The notes under the pieces: model-generated
The model's database searches: none
The model's input: the letters and a program-made list of their open reading frames with translations, nothing else
Told to the model about the DNA's origin: nothing
In this document: piece by piece, positions 54,770-64,000 of the stretch
Layout of the letters: the number at the start of each line of letters is the position of its first letter
Position numbering within the stretch: the stretch's first letter is position 1
Program-made: the position numbers and the translations under genes
DNA from: Saccoglossus kowalevskii
Lineage: Eukaryota > Hemichordata > Enteropneusta > Harrimaniidae
Direction: 5' to 3'
Assembly: GCF_000003605.2 (NCBI RefSeq)
Contig: NW_003126641.1
Location: 1-64,000 of the forward strand
Length of the DNA stretch: 64,000 nucleotides

Positions 54770-55465
54770 AAAATGTATTTAAAAAGCCAAACATTGTAAA
54801 TACTGTATCGTTTATGCTTGTGTGTTAACAGACCCACACAATTGACCATGTATTTTAAAACGTATTAAAAAGCCAAACATTGTATATACTGTATCGTTTA
54901 TGCTTGTGTGTTAACAGACCCACACAATTGACCATGTATTTTAAAATGTATTAAAAAGCCAAACATTGTAAATACTGTATCGTTTATGCTTGTGTGTTAA
55001 CAGACCCACACAATTGACCATGTATTTTAAAATGTATTAAAAAAGCCAAACATTGTAAATACTGTATCGTGCATGCGTGTGTGTTAACAGACCCACACAA
55101 TTGACCATGTATTTTAAAATGTATTAAAAAAGCCAAACATTGTAAATACTGTATCGTGCATGCGTGTGTGTTAACAGACCCACACAATTGACCATGTATT
55201 TTAAAATGTATTAAAAAGCCAAACATTGTAAATACTGTATCGTTTATGCTTGTGTGTTAACAGACCCACACAATTGACCATGTATTTTAAAATGTATTTA
55301 AACAGCCAAACATTGTAAATACTGTATCGTTTATGCTAGTGTGTTAACAGACCCACACAATTGACCATGTATTTTAAAATGTATTTAAAAAGCCAAACAT
55401 TGTAAATACTGTATCGTGCATGCGTGTGTGTTAACAGACCCACACAATTGACCATGTATTTTAAA
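54770..55465. repeat. Family II island inside the third family I domain
   Basis: It aligns to 8930-9625 at a constant offset of 45,840. It includes the rare TTTAAACAGCC variant (55296 and 9456), AAAACGTATT, TTGTATATAC with a short linker, TGCATGCGTGTG twice and GCTAGTGTG. At about 55.47 kb it switches inside the A-tract into a family I monomer carrying the 12-bp insertion. Confidence 0.83.
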
Positions 55466-56610
55466 ATGTATTAAAAAAGTATTAAAAAAGCCAAACATTG
55501 TAAATACTGTATCGTTTATGCTTGTCTGTTAACAGACCCACACAATTGACCATGTATTTTAAAATGTATTAAAAAAACCAGACATTGTAAATACTGTATC
55601 GTTTATGCTTGTGTGTGTGTTAACGGACCCACACAATTGACCATGTATTTTAAAATGTATTAAAAAAACCAAACATTGTAAATACTGTATCGTTTATGCT
55701 TGTGTGTGTGTGACAACAGACCCACACAATTGACCATGTATTTTAAAATGTATTAAAAAGCCAAAAATTGTAAATACTGTATCGTTTATGCTTGTGTGTG
55801 TGTTAACGGACCCACACAATTGACCATGTATTTTAAAATGTATTAAAAAGCCAAACATTGTTAATACTGTATCGTTTATGCTTGTGTGTGTGTGACAACA
55901 GACCCACACAATTGACCATGTATTTTAAAATGTATTAAAAAAGCCAAACATTGTAAATACTGTATCGTTTATGCTTGTGTGTTAACAGACTCACACAATT
56001 GACCATGTATTTTAAAATGTATTAAAAAAAGCCAAACATTGTAAATACTATATCGTTTATGCTTGTGTGTTAACAGACTCACACAATTGACCATGTATTG
56101 TAAAATGTATTAAAAAAGCCGAACATTGTAAATACTGTATCGCATATGCTTGTGTGTTAACAGGCCCACACAATTGACCATGTATTTTAAAATGTATTAT
56201 AAAAGCCAAACATTGTAAATATTGTATCGTTTATGCGTGTGTGTGTATGACAACAGACCCACACAATTGACCATGTATTTTAAAATGTATTAAAAAATCC
56301 AAACATTGTAAATACTGTATCGTGCATGCTTGTGTGTTAACAGACCCACACAATTGACCATGTATTTTAAAATGTATTAAAAAGCCAAACATTGTAAATA
56401 CTGTATCGTTTATGCTTGTGTGTGTGTGTGACAACAGACCCACGCAATTGACCATGTACTAGTATTTTAAAATGTATTAAAAAAGCCAAACATTGTAAAT
56501 ACTGTATCGTTTATGCTTGTGTGTCTGTGACAACAGACCCAAACAATTGACCATGTATTTTAAAATGTATTAAAAAGCCAAACATTGTATATACTGTATC
56601 GTTTATGCTT

Positions 56611-56634
56611 GTGTGTGTGTGTGTGTGTGTGTGT
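56611..56634. repeat. GT-run expansion, 24 bases
   Basis: Same context: TTGTATATACTG before and TTAACAG after. A further one of 22 bases is at 57803-57824. Confidence 0.95.
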
Positions 56635-58774
56635 TAACAGACCCACACAATTGACCATGTATTTTAAAATGTATTAAAAAAGACAAACATTGCAAATACT
56701 GTATCGTTTATGCTTGTGTGTGTGTTAACGGACCCACACAATTGACCATGTATTTTAAAATGTATTAAAAAGCCAAACATTGTAAATACTGTATCGTTTA
56801 TGCTTGTGTGTTAACAGACCCGCACAATTGACCATGTACTAGTATTTTAAAATGTATTAAAAAGCCAAACATTGTAAATACTGTATCGTTTATGCTTGTG
56901 TGTTAACAGACCCACACAATTGACCATGTACTAGTATTTTAAAATGTATTAAAAAAGCGAAACATTGTAAATACTGTATCGCATATGCTTGTGTGTTAAC
57001 AGGCCCACACAATAGACCATGTATTTTAAAATGTATTTAAAAAGCCAAACATTTTAAATACTGTATCGTTTATGCTTGTGTATTAACAGACCCACACAAT
57101 TGACCATGTATTTTAAAATGTATTAAAAAAGCCAAACATTGTAAATACTATATCGTTTATGCTTGTGTGTTAACAGACTCACACAATTGACCATGTATTT
57201 TAAAATGTATTAAAAAAGCCGAACATTGTAAATACTGTATCGCATATGCTTGTGTGTTAACAGGCCCACACAATTGACCATGTATTTTAAAATGTATTAA
57301 AAAAGCCAAACATTGTAAATACTGTATCGTTTATGCGTGTGTGTGTATGACAACAGACCCACACAATTGACCATGTATTTTAAAATGTATTAAAAAATCC
57401 AAACATTGTAAATACTGTATCGTGCATGCTTGTGTGTTAACAGACCCACACAATTGACCATGTATTTTAAAATGTATTAAAAAGCCAAACATTGTAAATA
57501 CTGTATCGTTTATGCTTGTGTGTGTGTGTGACAACAGACCCACGCAATTGACCATGTACTAGTATTTTAAAATGTATTAAAAAAGCCAAACATTGTAAAT
57601 ACTGTATCGTTTATGCTTGTGTGTCTGTGACAACAGACCCAAACAATTTACCATGTATTTTAAAATGTATTAAAAAGCCAAACATTGTAAATACTGTATC
57701 GTTTATGCTTGTGTGTCTGTGACAACAGACCCAAACAATTGACCATGTATTTTAAAATGTATTAAAAAGCCAAACATTGTATATACTGTATCGTTTATGC
57801 TTGTGTGTGTGTGTGTGTGTGTGTTAACAGACCCACACAATTGACCATGTATTTTAAAATGTATTAAAAAAAGACAAACATTGCAAATACTGTATCGTTT
57901 ATGCTTGTGTGTGTGTTAACGGACCCACACAATTGACCATGTATTTTAAAATGTATTAAAAAGACAAACATTGTAAATACTGTATCGTTTATGCTTGTGT
58001 GTTAACAGACCCGCACATTGACCATGTACTAGTATTTTAAAATGTATTAAAAAAGCCAACATTGTAATACTGTATCGTTTATGCTTGTGTGTTAACAGAC
58101 CCACACAATTGAGCATGTATTTTTAAAATGTATAAAAAAGCCAGACATTGTAAATACTGTATCGTTTATGCTTTGTGTGTGTGTTAACGGACCCACACAA
58201 TTGATCATGTATTTTAAAATGTATTAAAAAGCCAAACATTGTAAATACTGTATCGTTTATGCTTGTGTGTGTGTGACAACAGACCCACACAATTGACCAT
58301 GTATTTTAAAATGTATTAAAAAGGCCAAACATTGTAAATACTGTATCGTGCATGCTTGTGTGTGTGTTAACGGACCCACACAATTGACCATGTATTTTAA
58401 AATGTATTAAAAAGCCAAACATTGTAAATACTGTATCGTTTATGCTTGTGTGTGTGTGACAACAGACCCACACAATTGACTATGTATTTTAAAATGTATT
58501 AAAAAAGCAAAACATTGTAAATACTGTATCGTGCATGCTTGTGTGTTAACAGACCTACACAATTGACCATGTATTTTAAAATGTATTTAAAAAGCCAAAC
58601 ATTGTAAATACTGTATCGTGTATGCTTGTGTGTGTGTGACAACAGACCCACACAATTGACCATGTTTTTTAAAATGTATTAAAAAAGGCCACACATTGTA
58701 AATACTGTATCGTGTATGCTTGTGTGACAACAGAGCCGCACAATTGACCATGTATTTTAAAATGTATTAAAAAG

Positions 58775-61115
58775 CCAAACCTTGTAAATACTGTATCGTT
58801 TATGCTTGTGTGTTAACAGACACACACAATTGACCATGTACTAGTATTTTAAAATGTATTAAAAAGCCAAACATTGTAAATACTGTATCGTTTATGCTTG
58901 TGTGTTAACAGACCCACACAATTGACCATGTATTTTAAAATGTATTAAAAAAACCAAACATTGTAAATACTGTATCGTGCATGCTTGTGTGTGTGTGTGA
59001 CAACAGACCCACACAATTGACCATGTATTTTAAAATGTATTAAAAAGCCAAACATTGTAAATACTGTATCGTGCATGCTTGTGTGAGTGTGACAACAGAC
59101 CCACACAATTGACCATGTATTTTAAAGTGTATTTAAAAAGCCAAACATTGTAAATACTGTATCGTGCATGCTTGTGTGTGTGTGACAACAGACCCACACA
59201 ATTGACCATGTATTTTAAAATGTATTAAAAAAGCCAAACATTGTAAATACTATATCGTTTATGCTTGTGTGTTAACAGACCCACACAATTGACCATGTAT
59301 TTTAAAATGTATTAAAAAAGCCAAACATTGTAAATACTGTATCGCATATGCTTGTGTGTTAACAGGCCCACACAATAGACCATGTATTTTAAAATGTATT
59401 TAAAAAGCCAAAAATTTCAAATACTGTATCGTTTATGCGTGTGTATGTGTGTTAACAGACCCACACAATTGACCATGTATTTTAAAATGTATTTAAAAAG
59501 CCAAACATTTTAAATACTGTATCGTTTATGCTTGTGTGTTAACAGACCCACACAATTGACCATGTATTTTAAAATGTATTAAAAAAGCCAAACATTGTAA
59601 ATACTGTATCGTTTATACTTGTGTGTTAACAGACCCACACAATTGATCATGTATTATAAAATGTATTAAAAAGCCAAACATTGTAAATACTGTATCGTTT
59701 ATGCTTGTGTGTGTGTGACAACAGACCCACACAATTGACCATGTATTTTAAAATGTATTAAAAAAGCCAAACATTGTAAATACTGTATCGTGCATGCTTG
59801 TGTGTGTGTTAACGGACCCTCACAATTGACCATGTATTTTAAAATGTATTAAAAAAGCCAAACATTGCAAATACTGTATCGTGCATGCTTGTGTGTGTGT
59901 GTGACAACAGACCCACACAATTGACTATGTATTTTAAAATGTATTAAAAAAGCCAAACATTGTAAATACTGTATCGTTTATGCTTGTGTGTTAACAGACC
60001 CACACAATTGACCATGTATTTTAAAATGTATTAAAAAAGCCAGACATTGTAAATACTGTATCGTTTATGCTTGTGTGTGTGTTAACGGACCCACACAATT
60101 GATCATGTATTTTAAAATGTATTAAAAAGCCAAACATTGTAAATACTGTATCGCATATGCTTGTGTGTTAACAGGCCCGCACAATAGACCATGTATTTTA
60201 AAATGTATTAAAAAAGCCAAACATTGCAAATACTGTATCGTTTATGCTTGTGTATGTGTGTTAACAGACCCACACAATTGACCATGTATTTTAAAATGTA
60301 TTTAAAAAGCCAAACATTGTAAATACTGTATCGTTTATGCTTGTGTGTTAACAGACCCACACAATTGACCATGTATTTTAAAATGTATTAAAAAAGCCAA
60401 ACATTGTAAATACTGTATCGTTTATGCTTGTGTGTTAACAGACCCACACAATTGAGCATGTATTTTAAAATGTATTAAAAAAGCCAGACATTGTAAATAC
60501 TGTATCGTTTATGCTTGTGTGTGTGTTAACGGACCCACACAATTGATCATGTATTTTAAAATGTATTAAAAAGCCAAACATTGTAAATACTGTATCGTTT
60601 ATGCTTGTGTGTGTGTGACAACAGACCCACACAATTGACCATGTATTTTAAAATGTATTAAAAAAGCCAAACATTGTAAATACTGTATCGTCCATGCTTG
60701 TGTGTGTGTTAACGGACCCACACAATTGACCATGTATTTTAAAATGTATTAAAAAGCCAAACATTGTAAATACTGTATCGTTTATGCTTGTGTGTGTGTG
60801 ACAAAAGACCCACACAATTGACTATGTATTTTAAAATGTATTAAAAAGCAAAACATTGTAAATACTGTATCGTGCATGCTTTTGTGTTAACAGACCTACA
60901 CAATTGACCATGTATTTTAAAATGTATTTAAAAAGCCAAACATTGTAAATACTGTATCGAGTATGCTTGTGTGTGTGTGACAACAGACCCACACAATTGA
61001 CCATGTATTTTAAAATGTATTTAAAAAGGCCACACATTGTAAATACTGTATCGTGTATGCTTGTGTGACAACAGAGCCGCACAATTGACCATGTATTTTA
61101 AAATGCATTAAAAAG
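58775..61115. repeat. Higher-order unit a of family II (2341 bp)
   Basis: Counted from the rare CCAAACC variant at 58775 to the same variant at 61116. In order it holds AGACACACAC plus CTAGTA, a GTGAGTGTGAC monomer, a CATATGC/GGCCC monomer, an AAAAATTTCAAA monomer with GCGTGTGTATG, several GACATTG monomers, and a GAGCCGCAC linker at its end. It is 367 bp, about four monomers, longer than the next unit. Confidence 0.75.
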
Positions 61116-63089
61116 CCAAACCTTGTAAATACTGTATCGTTTATGCTTGTGTGTTAACAGACACACACAATTGACCATGTACTAGTATTTTAAAATGTAT
61201 TAAAAAGCCAAACATTGTAAATACTGTATCGTTTATGCTTGTGTGTTAACAGACCCACACAATTGACCATGTATTATAAAATGTATTAAAAAAACCAAAC
61301 ATTGTAAATACTGTATCGTGCATGCTTGTGTGTGTGTGTGACAACAGACCCACACAATTGACCATGTATTTTAAAATGTATTAAAAAGCCAAACATTGTA
61401 AATACTGTATCGTGCATGCTTGTGTGAGTGTGACAACAGACCCACACAATTGACCATGTATTTTAAAATGTATTTAAAAAGCCAAACATTGTAAATACTG
61501 TATCGTGCATGCTTGTGTGTGTGTGACAACAGACCCACACAATTGACCATGTATTTTAAAATGTATTAAAAAAGCCAAACATTGTAAATACTATATCGTT
61601 TATGCTTGTGTGTTAACAGACCCACACAATTGACCATGTATTTTAAAATGTATTAAAAAAGCCAAACATTGTAAATACTGTATCGCATATGCTTGTGTGT
61701 TAACAGGCCCACACAATAGACCATGTATTTTAAAATGTATTTAAAAAGCTAAACATTTCAAATACTGTATCGTTTATGCGTGTGTATGTGTGTTAACAGA
61801 CCCACACAATTGACCATGTATTTTAAAATGTATTTAAAAAGCCAAACATTTTAAATACTGTATCGTTTATGCTTGTGTGTTAACAGACCCACACAATTGA
61901 CCATGTATTTTAAAATGTATTAAAAAAGCCAAACATTGTAAATACTGTATCGTTTATGCTTGTGTGTTAACAGACCCACACAATTGACCATGTATTTTAA
62001 AATGTATTAAAAAAGCCAGACATTGTAAATACTGTATCGTTTATGCTTGTGTGTGTGTTAACGGACCCACACAATTGATCATGTATTTTAAAATGTATTA
62101 AAAAGCCAAACATTGTAAATACTGTATCGTTTATGCTTGTGTGTTAACAGACCCACACAATTGAGCATGTATTTTAAAATGTATTAAAAAAGCCAAACAT
62201 TGTAAATACTGTATCGTTTATGCTTGTGTGTTAACAGACCCACACAATTGACCATGTATTTTAAAATGTATTAAAAAAGCCAGACATTGTAAATACTGTA
62301 TCGTTTATGCTTGTGTGTGTGTTAACAGACCCACACAATTGATCATGTATTATAAAATGTATTAAAAAGCCAAACATTGTAAATACTGTATCGTTTATGC
62401 TTGTGTGTGTGTGACAACAGACCCACACAATTGACCATGTATTTTAAAATGTATTTAAAAAGCCAAACATTGTAAATACTGTATCGTTTATGCTTGTGTG
62501 TTAACAGACCCACACAATTGACCATGTATTTTAAAATGTATTAAAAAAGCCAAACATTGTAAATACTGTATCCTTTATGCTTGTGTGTTAACAGACCCAC
62601 ACAATTGAGCATGTATTTTAAAATGTATTAAAAAAGCCAGACATTGTAAATACTGTATCGTTTATGCTTGTGTGTGTGTTAACGGACCCACACAATTGAT
62701 CATGTATTTTAAAATGTATTAAAAAGCCAAACATTGTAAATACTGTATCGTTTATGCTTGTGTGTGTGTGACAACAGACCCACACAATTGACCATGTATT
62801 TTAAAATGTATTAAAAAAGCCAAACATTGTAAATACTGTATCGTGCATGCTTGTGTGTGTGTTAACGGACCCACACAATTGACCATGTATTTTAAAATGT
62901 ATTAAAAAGCCAAACATTGTAAATACTGTATCGTTTATGCTTGTGTGTGTGTGAAAACAGACCCACACAATTGACCATGTATTTTAAAATGTATTTAAAA
63001 AGGCCACACTTTGTAAATACTGTATCGTGTATGCTTGTGTGACAACAGAGCCGCACAATTGACCATGTATTTTAAAATGTATTAAAAAG
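61116..63089. repeat. Higher-order unit b of family II (1974 bp)
   Basis: It has the same variant order as the unit before it, from one CCAAACC variant to the next at 63090. It lacks, among others, the ACAAAAGACC and ACAGACCTACAC monomers present near 60.8-60.95 kb. TGTATTATAAAATG near 61270 and GCTAAACATTTCAAAT near 61747 tie it closely to 4.1-4.65 kb and 10.1-10.65 kb. Confidence 0.75.
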
Positions 63090-64000
63090 CCAAACCTTGT
63101 AAATACTGTATCGTTTATGCTTGTGTGTTAACAGACACACACAATTGACCATGTACTAGTATTTTAAAATGTATTAAAAAGCCAAACATTGTAAATACTG
63201 TATCGTTTATGCTTGTGTGTTAACAGACCCACACAATTGACCATGTATTTTAAAATGTATTAACAAAACCAAACATTGTAAATACTGTATCGTGCATGCT
63301 TGTGTGTGTGTGTGACAACAGACCCACACAATTGACCATGTATTTTAAAATGTATTAAAAAGCCAAACATTGTAAATACTGTATCGTGCATGCTTGTGTG
63401 AGTGTGACAACAGACCCACACAATTGACCATGTATTTTAAAATGTATTTAAAAAGCCAAACATTGTAAATACTGTATCGTTTATGCTTGTGTGTGTGTGT
63501 TAACAGACCCACACAATTGACCATGTATTTTAAAATGTATTTAAAAAGCCAAACATTGTAAATACTGTATCGTTTATGCTTGTGTGTTAACAGACCCACA
63601 CAATTGACCATGTATTTTAAAATGTATTAAAAAAGCCAAACATTGTAAATACTGTATCGTTTATGCTTGTGTGTTAACAGACCCACACAATTGAGCATGT
63701 ATTTTAAAATGTATTAAAAAAGCCAGACATTGTAAATACTGTATCGTTTATGCTTGTGTGCGTGTTAACGGACCCACACAATTGATCATGTATTTTAAAA
63801 TGTATTAAAAAGCCAAACATTGTAAATACTGTATCGTTTATGCTTGTGTGTGTGTGACAACAGACCCACACAATTGACCATGTATTTTAAAATGTATTAA
63901 AAAATCCAAACATTGTAAATACTGTATCGTGCATGCTTGTGTGTGTGTTAACGGACCCACACAATTGACCATGTATTTTAAAATGTATTAAAAAGCCAAA
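63090..64000. repeat. Higher-order unit c of family II, cut by the window end
   Basis: It begins with CCAAACC at 63090, then ACAGACACACAC, CTAGTA near 63145 and GTGAGTGTGAC near 63400, the same order as in the two units before it. The remainder lies beyond the window. Confidence 0.7.

Larger units (their letters stand above)
47290..58100. repeat. Family I domain (third)
   Basis: CTAGTA monomers, 12-bp insertions (near 48010, 49910, 51270, 54500 and 55475), GT expansions and the CTTGTGACAACAG anchor (47872, 49772, 51133, 54363) return. A family II island lies at about 54.8-55.45 kb. The segment 52.53-53.77 kb matches 18.25-19.49 kb without an indel. Confidence 0.73.
1..64000. repeat. Satellite DNA array, about 86-93 bp monomer, head to tail
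   Basis: The whole window consists of one repeat family in a single orientation. Every monomer carries the same ordered landmarks: CAATTG, ATTTTAAAAT, an A-tract, GCCAAACATTG, TACTGTATCG, a short GT run and a GACCCACA linker end. Unit length is 87 bp for the commonest form with a TTAACAG linker and six A, 86 bp with five A, and about 91-93 bp for forms with longer GT runs or a GACAACAG linker. CTAGTA insertions add 6 bp. I saw no inverted monomer and no unique interruption longer than a dozen or so bases. Both window ends lie inside monomers. Established knowledge: arrays of this size and simplicity are eukaryotic satellite DNA, usually heterochromatic. Whether this one is centromeric is not shown. 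Confidence 0.98.
58100..64000. repeat. Family II domain (third), 2.0-2.3-kb higher-order units
   Basis: TGCATGC monomers, GCGTGTGTATG anchors (59438, 61779) and AAACCTTGTAA monomers mark two full units and a partial third. CTAGTA occurs about once per unit, always just after an ACAGACACACAC linker (near 58842, 61183 and 63145), as it does near 4051 in the first family II domain. The domain runs off the window. Confidence 0.72.

Noticed and set aside
1-64000. CRISPR-like array of direct repeats
   Set aside because: The full unit is repeated, with no unique spacers between short conserved repeats and no cas genes nearby. Unit length and array size are wrong for CRISPR.
1-64000. Centromere-protein B box (TTCG....A..CGGG type)
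   Set aside because: The only constant CpG is in TATCG, followed by TTTATGC, TGCATGC or CATATGC. The CGGG part is absent. TATCGTTTATGC does not fit the motif.
1-64000. Alpha-satellite or other primate satellite
   Set aside because: The unit is 86-93 bp, not 171 bp, and none of the alpha-satellite landmarks is present.
1-64000. Telomeric or subtelomeric short repeat
   Set aside because: No TTAGGG, TTAGG or TTTAGGG runs were seen on either strand. The GT runs are plain dinucleotide repeats.
1-64000. LTR, LINE, SINE or DNA transposon insertions
   Set aside because: No stretch departs from the monomer for more than a dozen or so bases, so there is no room for an inserted element. The TTGTGTG/CACACAA inverted repeat is within each linker, not at element ends.
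1-64000. tRNA, 5S rRNA or other Pol III gene tandem
   Set aside because: No recognisable A or B box, no 5S internal control region and no cloverleaf. A-tracts and GT runs dominate. T-runs are too short for a clear Pol III terminator.

Overview
The window is one uninterrupted head-to-tail satellite DNA array. A monomer of about 86-93 bp, AT-rich and always in the same orientation, repeats from the first base to the last. Dividing the window by the usual unit length gives roughly 700-730 copies. The window starts and ends inside the array, so the array is longer than 64 kb. I found no gene, structural RNA, transposon, CRISPR array or unique sequence. The open reading frames that can be drawn on the minus strand are translations of the repeat itself.

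The monomer has fixed landmarks in order: a CAATTG palindrome, a near-duplicated 12-mer (ATGTATTTTAAA then ATGTATTAAAAA) that contains the palindrome ATTTTAAAAT, a GCCAAACATTG block, a TACTGTATCG block with a nearly invariant CpG, a variable hexamer (TTTATGC, TGCATGC, CATATGC or TGTATGC), a GT run of variable length, and a linker (TTAACAG, TTAACGG or GACAACAG). The linker separates TTGTGTG from CACACAA, which are perfect inverted repeats. Diagnostic variants include a 6-bp CTAGTA insertion, a 12-bp A-rich insertion, GT-run expansions and small deletions.

These variants show higher-order structure. One lineage (family I) is rich in CTAGTA monomers and carries a CTTGTGACAACAG anchor recurring at about 1.7-2.0 kb or longer intervals. 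It fills about 1-2.86, 17.3-41.5 and 47.3-58.1 kb. The second lineage (family II) is rich in TGCATGC monomers and carries a GCGTGTGTATG anchor. It fills about 2.86-17.3, 41.5-47.3 and 58.1-64 kb. Short family II islands lie inside family I domains. Segments of 0.6-1.3 kb with shared rare variants recur tens of kilobases apart with constant offsets, as expected from segmental amplification, unequal exchange or conversion within an array.

Organism: a eukaryote is strongly suggested by a >64 kb simple satellite. The sequence gives no sound basis for a finer placement. The embedded GT microsatellite would fit an animal, but this is weak. The location (centromeric, pericentromeric, subtelomeric or other heterochromatin) cannot be read from the window. 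All comparisons here were made by eye; domain limits are approximate to about one monomer or more.
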